NCBI RefSeq assembly: GCF_002091715.1
Contig: NZ_BDAG01000001.1
Location: forward strand, 310,001-374,000
DNA from: Pseudomonas migulae NBRC 103157
GTDB taxonomy: Bacteria; Pseudomonadota; Gammaproteobacteria; Pseudomonadales; Pseudomonadaceae
Direction of reading: 5' to 3'
Length of the DNA stretch: 64,000 bases
Shown: positions 17,102-26,608 of the stretch, piece by piece
Numbering within the stretch: the first letter of the stretch is position 1
Layout of the letters: each line of letters opens with the position of its first letter
Made by a program: the position numbers and the translations under genes
The notes under the pieces: generated by a model
The model's input: only the letters and a program-made list of their open reading frames with translations
What the model was told of the DNA's origin: nothing
Databases searched by the model: none

Positions 17102-17506
17102 TTAACGCGCGCGCGGCGGAACCGAACGGGTGCGACCGCTGCCGTCGATGGCCACGAACACAAACACGGCTTCAGTCACTTTACGCCACTCGCTCGACAA
17201 CGGATCGTCGCTCCAGACCTCGACCATCATCTGGATCGAGCTGCGGCCGATTTCCAGTGCCTGGGTATAGAAGGAGAGCTGAGCGCCCACCGCCACCGGC
17301 ACCAGGAATGCCATGCGATCGATCGCCACGGTAGCCACCCGGCCGCCAGCGACTTTGCTGGCCATTGCGGTGCCGGCCAAATCCATCTGCGCCACCAGCC
17401 AGCCGCCGAAAATATCGCCGAAGCCGTTGGTTTCACGGGGAAGCGCGGTAATTTGCAGGGCCAGGTCGCCTTGCGGGATTGGATCTTCTTGTTCGAGCTC
17501 TATCAT
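17102..17506 (-). CDS. Hotdog-fold acyl-CoA thioesterase, YciA/BACH type
   Basis: 134 residues. A single hotdog domain with the diagnostic segment NGFGDIFGGWLVAQMDLAG (residues about 27-45), whose Asp is catalytic in YciA-like enzymes, followed by the VATVAIDRMAFLVPV strand. It hydrolyses acyl-CoA esters to free acid and CoA in the cytoplasm; chain-length preference is unknown. Upstream of the mutarotase gene on the same strand. About 360 bp separate it from the divergent MFS gene, leaving room for two promoters. Confidence 0.93.
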   Translation of the reverse strand: MIELEQEDPIPQGDLALQITALPRETNGFGDIFGGWLVAQMDLAGTAMASKVAGGRVATVAIDRMAFLVPVAVGAQLSFYTQALEIGRSSIQMMVEVWSDDPLSSEWRKVTEAVFVFVAIDGSGRTRSVPPRAR

Positions 17507-17867
17507 GCCGGGGGTGCCTCTGACCCGTGACTCTTCATTGGTACTTCAGGTGAATAGCCGTCTCAGAAAAAACGATTCAGCCCCGAACATACTACGTTCG
17601 TCACGTTTTTCGTAAGGCGCCTAAAGGGAAACTCTGCGAAATCGACTGGTAGGCCAGCAGCGTCTTCGCACAGCAACCCTTTCAAACTGTTGCAAGATCA
17701 CGAGTATATCGATCGGTAGACTCCGAGACGACCGTCCGGTTCTCATTTTGACCGTCAAATACGCACCTCTATGTGCTTTTTCGAACAATTTGCTATCGTG
17801 CCGAACCTGCCCAAGCCTCCGCCAGCGTTGTTGGGGTTGCAGATCCGACTATAAGAGAAGCCTTGCC
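17507..17867. promoter_or_regulatory. Divergent intergenic region with a perfect 13-bp palindrome
   Basis: No gene is supported here. TTTGAC-C-GTCAAA (17747-17759) is a perfect interrupted palindrome about 110 bp upstream of the MFS start, and its TTGACC could also serve as a -35 box. It is a candidate operator. The remainder holds nothing I can identify. Confidence 0.35.
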
Positions 17868-19166
17868 ATGACCACAGCGCCTTCGAGCACTGCGCAGCCA
17901 ACACAATCCGCACGTCCGTTGACCCGCAATGACTACAAGACTTTATCGCTGTCCGCCCTGGGCGGCGCGCTGGAGTTCTACGACTTCATCATTTTCGTGT
18001 TCTTCGCCACGGTGGTCGGCAAGCTATTCTTCCCGGCCGACATGCCGGAGTGGCTGCGCCTGATGCAAACCTTCGGCATCTTCGCCGCTGGCTACCTGGC
18101 GCGACCGCTGGGCGGCATCGTGATGGCGCACTTCGGCGACCTGCTGGGTCGCAAGAAGATGTTCACCCTGAGTATTTTCATGATGGCGGTGCCGACCCTG
18201 ATCATGGGTTTGCTGCCGACATACGCGCAAATCGGCATGTGGGCGCCCATCCTGTTGCTGCTGATGCGGGTGATCCAGGGCGCGGCAATTGGCGGTGAAG
18301 TGCCGGGCGCATGGGTCTTCGTTTCCGAACACGTGCCGCAGCGGCACATCGGCTACGCCTGCGGCACCCTGACGAGTGGTCTGACGGCGGGCATCCTCCT
18401 CGGTTCGCTGGTCGCCACCGCGATCAACAGCATCTACACCCCGGTGGAAGTGGCGGATTACGCCTGGCGGATCCCGTTCCTGCTGGGCGGTGTGTTCGGG
18501 CTGTTCTCGGTTTATCTGCGCCGCTGGTTGCACGAGACCCCTGTTTTCGCGGAGCTGCAACTGCGCAAGGCGCTGGCCGAAGAAGTGCCGCTGCGCGCAG
18601 TGTTGCGCGACCATCGCGGGGCTATTCTGATTTCCATGCTGCTGACCTGGTTGCTGTCTGCCGCCATCGTGGTGTTGATTTTGATGACCCCGACTGTGTT
18701 GCAGACGGTCCATCACTTCTCGCCAACCACCGCCCTGCAGTCCAACAGTGTGGCGATCGTGTTCCTGAGCATTGGTTGCATCGTTGCCGGCGCCCTCGCG
18801 GATCGCTTCGGTGCGGGGCGGGTGTTCGTGTTCGGCTGTGCCGCGTTGCTGGCCAGCTCCTGGACCTTCTACCACAGCCTGGCCGAGCATCCTGACTGGT
18901 TGTTCCCGATGTACGCATTGACTGGCTTGCTGGTGGGCACCATCGGCGCGGTTCCGTACGTCATGGTCAAGGCATTCCCGCCTGTGGTGCGCTTCAGCGG
19001 CCTGTCGTTCTCCTACAACGTGGCTTACGCCATTTTCGGTGGCCTGACGCCGATGATCGTCAGCCTGCTGCTCAAGGAAAGCCCGATGGGCCCGGCGTAT
19101 TACGTCGCGGTGCTGTGCGGGGTCGGGATTCTGGTGGGTGCTTATCTGTGGAAGAAGGGGCGTTAG
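17868..19166 (+). CDS. MFS transporter, metabolite:H+ symporter (MHS)-like
   Basis: 432 residues from the ATG at 17868 (AAGAGAAG upstream); the 40 codons before it are unlikely to be coding. Twelve hydrophobic segments are expected. The region after the first is ALGGALEFYDFIIFVFF, and the loop HFGDLLGRKKMF is the MFS signature of the MHS group (dicarboxylate, proline/betaine, shikimate carriers). It imports an organic acid or similar solute with protons; the substrate is not determinable. I recall an MFS gene in the same place upstream of pstS in P. aeruginosa (PA5370). It has no visible Pho box, so the position beside pst may be only syntenic. Confidence 0.9.
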   Translation: MTTAPSSTAQPTQSARPLTRNDYKTLSLSALGGALEFYDFIIFVFFATVVGKLFFPADMPEWLRLMQTFGIFAAGYLARPLGGIVMAHFGDLLGRKKMFTLSIFMMAVPTLIMGLLPTYAQIGMWAPILLLLMRVIQGAAIGGEVPGAWVFVSEHVPQRHIGYACGTLTSGLTAGILLGSLVATAINSIYTPVEVADYAWRIPFLLGGVFGLFSVYLRRWLHETPVFAELQLRKALAEEVPLRAVLRDHRGAILISMLLTWLLSAAIVVLILMTPTVLQTVHHFSPTTALQSNSVAIVFLSIGCIVAGALADRFGAGRVFVFGCAALLASSWTFYHSLAEHPDWLFPMYALTGLLVGTIGAVPYVMVKAFPPVVRFSGLSFSYNVAYAIFGGLTPMIVSLLLKESPMGPAYYVAVLCGVGILVGAYLWKKGR

Positions 19167-19177
19167 TCCGCACGCCT

Positions 19178-19268
19178 TCGCCAGCAAGCCGGCTCCTGCA
19201 GTTGATCACTGTCGTTCACATGATTCGTGCCTGACACGAAATTCCTGTAGGAGCCGGCTTGCTGGCGA
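19178..19268. repeat. REP pair in tail-to-tail orientation
   Basis: Two REP arms at 19178-19200 and 19246-19268 face the opposite way from most pairs here: the CGCCAGCAAGCCGGC arm comes first, GCCGGCTTGCTGGCG second. Left arm ends CTCCTGCA, one change from consensus. Confidence 0.87.
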
Positions 19269-19310
19269 TGAATGATCACGCGGTATTACTTCGAAACACT
19301 GAATGCTGGC

Positions 19311-19339
19311 CTTTCATCCAATTGTCATATTTCAGCCAT
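19311..19339 (+). promoter_or_regulatory. PhoB-binding site (Pho box), three 11-bp units, upstream of pstS
   Basis: Three direct 7-bp half-sites with 4-bp spacers: CTTTCAT (19311), TTGTCAT (19322) and CAGCCAT (19333), against consensus CTGTCAT. They lie 67-95 bp upstream of the pstS start, the usual place for PhoB activation. Confidence 0.85.
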
Positions 19340-19405
19340 AGAGTGTTCACACGGCCTGCTGATACTTGGCCCCGACTAACACACCCTATCTGCTAGGAGT
19401 AAGGC

Positions 19406-20407
19406 ATGAAACTGAAGCGTTTGATGGCGGCAATGACTTTTGTCGCTGCTGGCGTTGCGACTGCCAACGCGGTTGCCGCTGTTGACCCTGCTATCCCGAG
19501 CTACACCAAGACCACTGGTGTGTCGGGCAACCTGTCCAGCGTCGGCTCCGATACCCTGGCCAACCTCATGACCCTGTGGGCTGAGAACTACAAAAAAGAA
19601 TACCCGAACGTAAACATCCAGATTCAGGCCGCTGGCTCCGCCACTGCGCCACCTGCGCTGACTGAAGGCACCTCCAACCTGGGCCCGATGAGCCGCAAGA
19701 TGAAAGACACCGAACTGGCTGCCTTCGAGCAGAAGTACGGTTACAAGCCAACCGCGATCCCGGTTGCCGTGGACGCCCTGGCTGTGTTCGTGCACAAAGA
19801 CAACCCGATCCAGCACCTGACCATGGAACAAGTCGACGCGATCTTCTCGTCCACTCGTCTGTGCGGCGCTAAAACCGAAGTGAAAACCTGGGGCGACCTG
19901 GGCGTGACCGGCGACCTGGCCAACAAGCCGGTTCAGCTGTTCGGTCGTAACTCGGTATCCGGCACTTACGGCTACTTCAAAGAAGAAGCCCTGTGCAAAG
20001 GCGACTACAAGCCAAACGTCAACGAACAACCAGGTTCGGCTTCGGTCGTGCAGTCGATCAGCTCCTCGCTGAACGGCATCGGTTACTCGGGCATCGGCTA
20101 CAAGACCGCTAGCGTGAAGACTGTTGCACTGGCCAAGAAAGGCAGCACTGACTTCATCGAAGACTCCGAAGAAAACGCCCTGAACGGCAAGTATCCGCTG
20201 TCGCGCTTCCTCTACGTTTACGTCAACAAAGCCCCGAACAAGCCTCTGGCCCCGCTGGAAGCCGAGTTCGTGAAACTGATCCTGTCCAAACAGGGTCAGG
20301 AAGTGGTTGTGAAAGATGGCTACATCCCGCTGCCAGCCAAGGTTGCTGCCAAAGCACTGGCTGACCTGGGTTTGAAGGAAGGCGGCGCTGAAGTCGCAAA
20401 AAAGTAA
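19406..20407 (+). CDS. pstS: Phosphate-binding periplasmic protein of the Pst transporter
   Basis: 333 residues; strong TAGGAGTAAGGC ribosome site. The signal peptide ([20 protein letters not shown] then NAVAA) is removed on export to the periplasm. The mature protein has PstS phosphate-contact motifs: [12 protein letters not shown] early, PMSRKM near residue 95 and the [13 protein letters not shown] loop near residue 180. It captures inorganic phosphate and hands it to PstCA. First gene of the pst set, preceded by a three-unit Pho box, so it is expected to be highest under phosphate limitation. A GC hairpin and REP pair separate it from pstC, allowing stronger expression of pstS than of the membrane genes. 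Confidence 0.97.
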   Translation: MKLKRLMAAMTFVAAGVATANAVAAVDPAIPSYTKTTGVSGNLSSVGSDTLANLMTLWAENYKKEYPNVNIQIQAAGSATAPPALTEGTSNLGPMSRKMKDTELAAFEQKYGYKPTAIPVAVDALAVFVHKDNPIQHLTMEQVDAIFSSTRLCGAKTEVKTWGDLGVTGDLANKPVQLFGRNSVSGTYGYFKEEALCKGDYKPNVNEQPGSASVVQSISSSLNGIGYSGIGYKTASVKTVALAKKGSTDFIEDSEENALNGKYPLSRFLYVYVNKAPNKPLAPLEAEFVKLILSKQGQEVVVKDGYIPLPAKVAAKALADLGLKEGGAEVAKK

Positions 20408-20436
20408 AACCCTAGGCCCGGGGCACGCCCCGGACC

Positions 20437-20522
20437 TGTAGGAGCCGGCTTGCTGGCGATCCTGACGACTCGGTCTGACAGGACACCACGGTGATGCAAT
20501 CGCCAGCAAGCCGGCTCCTACA
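20437..20522. repeat. REP pair (REPIN) between pstS and pstC
   Basis: Inverted TGTAGGAGCCGGCTTGCTGG arms. It follows a GC-rich hairpin (CCGGGGCACGCCCCGG, 20418-20433) without a T run and may stabilise the pstS message. Confidence 0.9.
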
Positions 20523-20582
20523 CCCCCCAATTTTTGATCCACTGCCAGTTCCCGCTGGCGGCGGATTTGTTGCGTCACTGCA

Positions 20583-20600
20583 TTGTCATCTTTCTGTCAT
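20583..20600 (+). promoter_or_regulatory. Second Pho box, upstream of pstC
   Basis: TTGTCAT-CTTT-CTGTCAT (20583-20600) is an almost perfect two-unit Pho box, 23 bp before the pstC start. TAGGGT about 10 bp further on could serve as the -10. It implies an internal PhoB-dependent promoter for pstCAB-phoU. Confidence 0.85.
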
Positions 20601-20622
20601 ACAGGATCGCTAGGGTGTGCGC

Positions 20623-22905
20623 ATGAATGATCTGGCCAATTCCACCATGACTACAAATCCCCCCAAGCGAATTGATTTCAATACGCCTGAGTTACAACGC
20701 AAGCGCCGCATCCGCGCGCTCAAGGATCGCCTGACCCGCTGGTACGTCCTCGTGGGCGGCCTCGCCGTTCTCGGCGCGATCACGCTGATCTTTTTCTTCC
20801 TTGCCTACGTCGTCCTGCCCCTGTTCCAGGGGGCCGACCTGACCGCCAAGGAATCCATCACGCCCGCCTGGATGCAGGACGCCGGCAAGCCGCTGATGAT
20901 CTCCCTGGAAGAGCAGAACCAGGTCGCCATGCGGGTTTCCGACAAAGGGCAGGCGCTGTTCTTTGATATCGACAGTGGCGCTGAACTCAAGCGCGTCGAT
21001 CTGCCGGTTCCGGCCGGCGCTACCGTGACCTCCATCGGCGAAGACCAACCGGGCCATCCATTGGTGGCGGTGGGCTTCTCCAACGGCCAGGCGTTGGTGT
21101 TCCGTCACACCTATAAAGTCAGCTACCCGGATGGCAAGAAAACCATCTCGCCAGCTATCGAATACCCGTACGGTGAAACCCCGATTGCGCTGAACGAGGC
21201 GGGCGGTGCCCTGGAGCACGTCAGCCTCAACGCTACGGATTCGACCCTGATGCTGGTCGGTTCCACCGGTTCGCAACTCAATGTGCTCTCGCTGACCAGC
21301 GAAGAAAACATGATGACCGGCGAAATCACCAACGAGCAGAAGCGGATCGAGCTGCCGCAGATGACCGAGCCGGTGAAGAACATCTTCGTCGACCCGCGTC
21401 AGCAATGGCTGTATGTGATTAACGGTCGTGCGCAAGCCGACGTGTTCAGCCTGCGCGACAAGAGCCTCAACGGTCGCTACAAGTTGCTCGAAAACGGCGA
21501 GGCCGAAATCACCGCCAGCACCCAACTGGTGGGCGGTATCTCGTTGATCCTCGGCGACTCCAAAGGTGGTCTGGCCCAGTGGTTCATGGCCCGCGACCCG
21601 GATGGTGAGCTGCGCCTGAAGCAGATCCGCACCTTCCAGATGGGCACCACGCCGATCGTTGAAATCACCGCCGAAGAACGTCGCAAAGGCTTCATCGCCC
21701 TCGACGCCTCCGGCAAGCTCGGCGTGTTCCACAGCACCGCGCACCGCACCTTGCTGGTGGATCAGGTCGTGGAAGGCCAGGGCCTGTTCGGTCTGTCGCC
21801 ACGGGCCAACCGCGTGATCGTGGAAGCCGGCGGCAAGATTCAACCACTGCTGCTCGACAACCCGCACCCGGAAGTATCCTGGAGCGCGCTGTGGAGCAAG
21901 GTCTGGTACGAGAACTACGACGAGCCTAAATACGTCTGGCAATCGACCGCCGCCAACACCGATTTCGAACCGAAGCTGAGCTTGTCTCCGCTGACCTTCG
22001 GCACCCTGAAAGCCGCGTTCTACGCCATGCTGCTGGCCGCTCCACTGGCCGTTGCCGCGGCGATCTACACCGCGTATTTCATGGCCCCGGGCATGCGCCG
22101 CAAGGTCAAGCCGGTGATCGAGCTGATGGAGGCGATGCCGACGGTGATCCTCGGTTTCTTCGCCGGCCTGTTCCTCGCACCGTATGTAGAAGGGCATTTG
22201 CCGGGCATCTTCAGCCTGTTGATGCTCTTGCCGATTGGCATTCTGGTGGCCGGCTTCGTCTTCAGCCGCCTGCCTGAATCGATCCGCCTGAAAGTGCCGG
22301 ACGGTTGGGAAAGCGCGATTCTGATTCCGGTGATCCTGTTCGTGGGCTGGCTCTCGCTGTACATGAGCCCGTTCATGGAGAACTGGTTCTTCGGCGGCGA
22401 CATGCGCATGTGGATCTCCCACGACCTGGGCATCACCTACGACCAGCGCAACGCACTGGTGGTCGGTCTGGCCATGGGCTTCGCGGTCATCCCGAACATC
22501 TACTCCATCGCCGAAGACGCCGTGTTCAGCGTGCCTCGCGGCCTGACCCTCGGTTCCCTGGCCCTCGGTGCCACGCCGTGGCAGACCATGACTCGCGTGG
22601 TGATCCTCACCGCCAGCCCGGGCATCTTCTCGGCGCTGATGATCGGCATGGGCCGCGCGGTCGGTGAAACCATGATCGTGCTGATGGCCACCGGCAACAC
22701 CCCGGTCATGGAAATGAACCTGTTCGAAGGTCTGCGAACGCTGGCCGCCAACGTCGCGGTGGAAATGCCCGAATCGGAAGTCGGCGGCAGCCACTACCGC
22801 GTGCTGTTCCTCTCGGCGCTGGTGCTGCTGTTGTTCACCTTCGTCATGAACACCCTCGCAGAACTGATTCGTCAGCGTCTGCGCAAGAAATACTCGTCGC
22901 TTTAA
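20623..22905 (+). CDS. pstC: Phosphate ABC transporter permease PstC, long form
   Basis: 760 residues from the ATG at 20623. After a cytoplasmic N-terminus and one membrane segment (VLGAITLIFFFLAYVVLPLF, about residues 53-72) comes a soluble domain of nearly 390 residues before the remaining transmembrane helices begin near residue 460. E. coli PstC is about 320 residues, so this is the enlarged Pseudomonas-type protein. The soluble part has repeated beta-strand and turn patterns, compatible with a propeller, which is inference. The permease EAA-type loop (RGLTLGSLALGATPWQTM) near residue 640 contacts the ATPase PstB. It forms the channel with PstA. It is preceded by its own Pho box and followed 15 bp later by pstA. 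Confidence 0.94.
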   Translation: MNDLANSTMTTNPPKRIDFNTPELQRKRRIRALKDRLTRWYVLVGGLAVLGAITLIFFFLAYVVLPLFQGADLTAKESITPAWMQDAGKPLMISLEEQNQVAMRVSDKGQALFFDIDSGAELKRVDLPVPAGATVTSIGEDQPGHPLVAVGFSNGQALVFRHTYKVSYPDGKKTISPAIEYPYGETPIALNEAGGALEHVSLNATDSTLMLVGSTGSQLNVLSLTSEENMMTGEITNEQKRIELPQMTEPVKNIFVDPRQQWLYVINGRAQADVFSLRDKSLNGRYKLLENGEAEITASTQLVGGISLILGDSKGGLAQWFMARDPDGELRLKQIRTFQMGTTPIVEITAEERRKGFIALDASGKLGVFHSTAHRTLLVDQVVEGQGLFGLSPRANRVIVEAGGKIQPLLLDNPHPEVSWSALWSKVWYENYDEPKYVWQSTAANTDFEPKLSLSPLTFGTLKAAFYAMLLAAPLAVAAAIYTAYFMAPGMRRKVKPVIELMEAMPTVILGFFAGLFLAPYVEGHLPGIFSLLMLLPIGILVAGFVFSRLPESIRLKVPDGWESAILIPVILFVGWLSLYMSPFMENWFFGGDMRMWISHDLGITYDQRNALVVGLAMGFAVIPNIYSIAEDAVFSVPRGLTLGSLALGATPWQTMTRVVILTASPGIFSALMIGMGRAVGETMIVLMATGNTPVMEMNLFEGLRTLAANVAVEMPESEVGGSHYRVLFLSALVLLLFTFVMNTLAELIRQRLRKKYSSL

Positions 22906-22920
22906 GAAAGGTAGAAGTCT

Positions 22921-24591
22921 GTGAAACAGAACTCCCTGAATGGATGGTTCAAGAGCGGCGCCCCGGGCGTCTGGATCAGCGGTGGCGCGGTGTCCATCGC
23001 GGTCATCATGACCATTGGCCTGCTGGCGGTGATTGCCGTGCGCGGTCTGGGTCACTTCTGGCCGGCGGACTTGATTCACGCCAGCTACGACGTGCCGGGC
23101 CAGGCCAATCACCTGGTCATCGGCGAAGTGGTGCAGAAAGAAGAAGTGCCGCGCGCGCGCCTGAAAAGCGCCGGGCTGCCGGTGCCTGACGAAGGCCCGG
23201 AGTTCATGACCCGCGAGCTGATCAAGGTCGGCAACCGTGACTTGAACGGCAACGACTTCACCTGGATTGTCGGTGAGTGGCTGACCAACCAGAAAACCCC
23301 GCCTGAGCTGATGGCTATCGAGCGTCGCGAGTGGGGCAATTTCTACGGCTACCTGGTCAACGTCAAACAGGATGGCAAAGTCATCGCTGAAGGCGAAGCC
23401 GCATGGCCTGAGTTGCAGGCACGGGTGGATCGCGTGAACAAGCTCGCCGCCCAGCTCAAGACCCTGGAAAAAGTCGACATCGGCGCGATCAACGCCGGCC
23501 TCGAGCGCATCCGTCTGCACGGTCGCAAACTGGAACTGGCCGGCAAGCTCGATGCCACCGCGCAAGCGGACATGGAATCCGAGCGCGCCGAGCTGAACGC
23601 ACGTTATCAGGACATCGAAGCACGCCTGAACGACCTGCACGCCCAGTTCAATCGCGACAGCCTGACTGCTCGCGACGCCAACGGCAAAGAGGTTGAAATC
23701 GGCATCGGCAAAGTGGTTCACGCCTACCAGCCGAACGCCATGGGCACGATGACCAAAATCGGTTTCTACTTCAGCAAGGTCTGGGAATTCCTCAGCGACG
23801 ACCCGCGTGAAGCGAACACCGAAGGCGGGATTTTCCCGGCCATCTTCGGCACCGTGATGATGACCCTGATCATGGCGATGATCGTGACGCCGTTCGGCGT
23901 GCTGGCGGCGGTTTACCTGCGTGAATACGCCAAGCAGAACGCGCTGACGCGGATTATCCGTATCGCCGTGAACAACCTGGCGGGCGTTCCGGCCATCGTT
24001 TACGGCGTGTTCGGTCTGGGCTTCTTCGTTTACGTGCTGGGCGGCTCGGTCGACCGGTTGTTCTTCCCGGAAGCGCTGCCGGCACCGACCTTCGGTACGC
24101 CGGGTCTGCTCTGGGCGTCGCTGACCCTGGCGCTGCTGGCGGTGCCGGTGGTGATCGTGGCCACCGAAGAAGGCCTGGCGCGGATCCCTCGCACCGTTCG
24201 TGAAGGCTCGTTGGCCCTCGGCGCGACCAAGGCCGAAACCTTGTGGAAGATCGTGCTGCCGATGGCCAGCCCGGCGATGATGACCGGCATGATCCTCGCT
24301 GTGGCTCGCGCCGCCGGTGAAGTGGCGCCGTTGATGCTGGTGGGTGTGGTGAAACTGGCGCCGTCGCTGCCGCTGGATGGCAACTACCCGTACCTTCACC
24401 TCGACCAGAAGATCATGCACCTGGGCTTCCATATTTATGACGTCGGCTTCCAGAGCCCGAACGTCGAAGCCGCCCGACCGCTGGTGTACGCCACGGCGCT
24501 GCTGCTGGTACTGGTGATCGCGACATTGAACCTGTCGGCCGTTTATATCCGTAACCATCTGCGCGAGAAATACAAAGCGCTGGACAGCTAA
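22921..24591 (+). CDS. pstA: Phosphate ABC transporter permease PstA, long form
   Basis: 556 residues, starting with GTG at 22921 (AAAGGTAGAAG upstream). One N-terminal membrane helix (about residues 18-40) is followed by a soluble region of about 260 residues. Residues about 165-250 are strongly coiled-coil (Leu/Ala/Glu/Arg heptads). Then come the permease helices, with the ATPase-contact loop REGSLALGATKAETLWK near residue 430. It pairs with PstC as the membrane channel. Both subunits being enlarged suggests that the extra domains interact on the same side of the membrane; this is inference. The next gene, pstB, lies 180 bp further, beyond a REP pair. Confidence 0.94.
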   Translation: MKQNSLNGWFKSGAPGVWISGGAVSIAVIMTIGLLAVIAVRGLGHFWPADLIHASYDVPGQANHLVIGEVVQKEEVPRARLKSAGLPVPDEGPEFMTRELIKVGNRDLNGNDFTWIVGEWLTNQKTPPELMAIERREWGNFYGYLVNVKQDGKVIAEGEAAWPELQARVDRVNKLAAQLKTLEKVDIGAINAGLERIRLHGRKLELAGKLDATAQADMESERAELNARYQDIEARLNDLHAQFNRDSLTARDANGKEVEIGIGKVVHAYQPNAMGTMTKIGFYFSKVWEFLSDDPREANTEGGIFPAIFGTVMMTLIMAMIVTPFGVLAAVYLREYAKQNALTRIIRIAVNNLAGVPAIVYGVFGLGFFVYVLGGSVDRLFFPEALPAPTFGTPGLLWASLTLALLAVPVVIVATEEGLARIPRTVREGSLALGATKAETLWKIVLPMASPAMMTGMILAVARAAGEVAPLMLVGVVKLAPSLPLDGNYPYLHLDQKIMHLGFHIYDVGFQSPNVEAARPLVYATALLLVLVIATLNLSAVYIRNHLREKYKALDS

Positions 24592-24600
24592 TACAAATCC

Positions 24601-24687
24601 TGTGGGAGCTGGCTTGCCAGCGATGGCATCACCGCGGTGTTACTGAAACACCGCATCGCCTGCATCGCTGGCAAGCCAGCTCCCACA
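24601..24687. repeat. REP pair (REPIN) between pstA and pstB
   Basis: Arms begin TGTGGGAGCTGGCTTGCCAG, a third sequence class, and form an inverted pair in the pstA-pstB gap without a T run, so read-through is expected. Confidence 0.9.
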
Positions 24688-24773
24688 GGGACCGCGATAG
24701 ATACAGAATTTGAGTAACCCGCTGGCTCCGCCGCGGTTAAACGAACCGAATTTGTCAGCACAGGGAGCCTCCC

Positions 24774-25607
24774 ATGCAGCACGAAGCACATACCCACGGC
24801 ATCAACATGTCTGCCTTGGGCCGCGACAAACAGAGCCTGAGCCTTGCACAGGAAACCGTGGCCATCGAAGTGCCGGGCCTGAGCCTGTTCTACGGCGACA
24901 AACAAGCGCTGTTCGACGTCAGCATGAACATCCCGAAACAGCGCGTGACTGCCTTCATCGGCCCGTCCGGCTGCGGCAAGTCCACGCTGCTGCGCACCTT
25001 CAACCGCATGAACGACCTGGTCGACGGTTGCCGCGTAGAAGGCGAAATCAACCTCTACGGCAATAACATCTACCGCAAGGGCGAAGACGTGGCCGAGCTG
25101 CGTCGTCGCGTCGGCATGGTGTTCCAGAAGCCGAACCCGTTCCCGAAAACCATCTACGAAAACGTGGTCTACGGCCTGCGCATCCAGGGCATCAACAAAA
25201 AGCGCGTCCTCGACGAAGCTGTCGAGTGGGCATTGAAAGGTGCGGCGCTGTGGGATGAAGTCAAAGACCGTCTGCACGAGTCGGCGCTGGGCCTGTCGGG
25301 TGGTCAGCAACAACGTCTGGTGATCGCGCGCACCATCGCCGTGGAGCCGGAAGTGCTGCTGCTCGACGAACCGTGCTCGGCACTCGATCCGATCTCGACG
25401 CTGAAAGTCGAAGAACTGATCTACGAACTGAAATCGAAATTCACCATCGTCATCGTGACCCACAACATGCAACAGGCCGCGCGGGTTTCCGACTACACGG
25501 CGTTCATGTACATGGGCAAACTGGTGGAATTCGGCGACACCGATACCCTGTTCACCAATCCGGCGAAGAAGCAGACCGAAGACTACATTACCGGTCGCTA
25601 CGGCTAG
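24774..25607 (+). CDS. pstB: Phosphate ABC transporter ATP-binding protein
   Basis: 277 residues; CAGGGAGCC precedes the ATG. It hydrolyses ATP to drive phosphate import through PstCA. Walker [10 protein letters not shown] lies near residues 63-71, the ABC signature LSGGQQQR near 173, and Walker [13 protein letters not shown] just after. The first 30 residues are a hydrophilic extension common in Pseudomonas PstB. It is separated by 70 bp from phoU and belongs to the same transcript. Confidence 0.97.
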   Translation: MQHEAHTHGINMSALGRDKQSLSLAQETVAIEVPGLSLFYGDKQALFDVSMNIPKQRVTAFIGPSGCGKSTLLRTFNRMNDLVDGCRVEGEINLYGNNIYRKGEDVAELRRRVGMVFQKPNPFPKTIYENVVYGLRIQGINKKRVLDEAVEWALKGAALWDEVKDRLHESALGLSGGQQQRLVIARTIAVEPEVLLLDEPCSALDPISTLKVEELIYELKSKFTIVIVTHNMQQAARVSDYTAFMYMGKLVEFGDTDTLFTNPAKKQTEDYITGRYG

Positions 25608-25678
25608 GAAGCGGTTGTTGCTCACTGAACTGACGCTGCGGCCCACCGCACCTCACCGGACGCTCCAAGGACGCCAAC

Positions 25679-26440
25679 ATGATTAGTAAAGAAGGCCTTA
25701 CTCACCACATTTCCGCGCAGTTCAACGCCGAGCTGGAGGAAGTGCGCAGCCACCTCCTGGCCATGGGCGGGCTGGTGGAAAAGCAGGTCAACGACGCGGT
25801 CACCGCGCTGATCGAAGCCGACTCGGGCCTGGCCCAGCAGGTTCGTGAGATCGATGACCAGATCAACCAGATGGAACGCAACATCGACGAAGAATGCCTG
25901 CGCATTCTGGCCCGTCGTCAGCCGGCGGCGTCCGACTTGCGTTTGATCATCAGCATTTCCAAGTCGGTAATCGACCTTGAGCGTATCGGCGACGAAGCGA
26001 CCAAGATTGCCCGCCGCGCCATCCAGTTGTGTGAAGAAGGCGAAGCCCCGCGCGGCTACGTCGAAGTGCGTCATATCGGCGACCAGGTGCGCAACATGGT
26101 TCGCGACGCCCTGGACGCATTTGCCCGCTTCGACGCCGACCTGGCGTTGTCGGTGGCGCAGTACGACAAGATCATCGACCGCGAATACAAGACCGCCCTG
26201 CGTGAGCTCGCCACCTACATGATGGAAGACCCGCGCTCTATCTCGCGGGTTCTGAGCATTATCTGGGTGCTGCGTTCGCTGGAGCGGATCGGCGACCATG
26301 CGCGCAATATTTCCGAGCTGGTGATTTACCTGGTGCGTGGTACCGACGTGCGTCATCTGGGCCTCAAGCGCATGAAGGAAGAAGTTGAAGGCACAAGTGG
26401 TGAAACCGCTAATGTTCCGGGCAAAGTTGACGATAAGTAA
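25679..26440 (+). CDS. phoU: Phosphate transport regulator PhoU
   Basis: 253 residues; AAGGA upstream of the ATG. Two PhoU three-helix repeats are visible, each with the acidic motif (E/D)xxxD used to bind metal clusters: QVREIDDQINQMERNIDEE in the first half, and the corresponding LSVAQYDKIIDREY in the second. Further conserved stretches are DLERIGDEATKIARRA and SLERIGDHARNI. PhoU links Pst transport state to the PhoR kinase and keeps the Pho regulon off when phosphate is plentiful. It ends the pst unit, with a strong terminator 16 bp past the stop. Confidence 0.97.
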   Translation: MISKEGLTHHISAQFNAELEEVRSHLLAMGGLVEKQVNDAVTALIEADSGLAQQVREIDDQINQMERNIDEECLRILARRQPAASDLRLIISISKSVIDLERIGDEATKIARRAIQLCEEGEAPRGYVEVRHIGDQVRNMVRDALDAFARFDADLALSVAQYDKIIDREYKTALRELATYMMEDPRSISRVLSIIWVLRSLERIGDHARNISELVIYLVRGTDVRHLGLKRMKEEVEGTSGETANVPGKVDDK

Positions 26441-26455
26441 GATTGCCCAAGTAAA

Positions 26456-26486
26456 GCGCCCGGCCTTTTGGCCGGGCGTTTTTGTT
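26456..26486 (+). terminator. Rho-independent terminator of the pst-phoU unit
   Basis: A perfect 9-bp stem, CGCCCGGCC (26457-26465) with GGCCGGGCG (26470-26478), TTTT loop, then TTTTTGTTT. Confidence 0.92.
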
Positions 26487-26608
26487 TGCGGGTTTACGAA
26501 GTCGAAAGCAGCACCCGCGAACGAAAAGTCCCGGCGTGACTGAAGGTTTTTGGCAATGTGCCATCAGCAAAGCGGTATGCTTGCCGGGATTTTTTAAAGG
26601 GGTGATGG

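Noticed and set aside
20418-20433. GC hairpin after pstS as a terminator
   Set aside because: No T run follows; more likely a message-stabilising structure.
20692-24558. 1288-codon minus-strand open frame
   Set aside because: It lies antisense to pstC and pstA, whose sequences are unmistakable; its translation is His/Gln/Arg-rich, as expected for the complement of high-GC codons.
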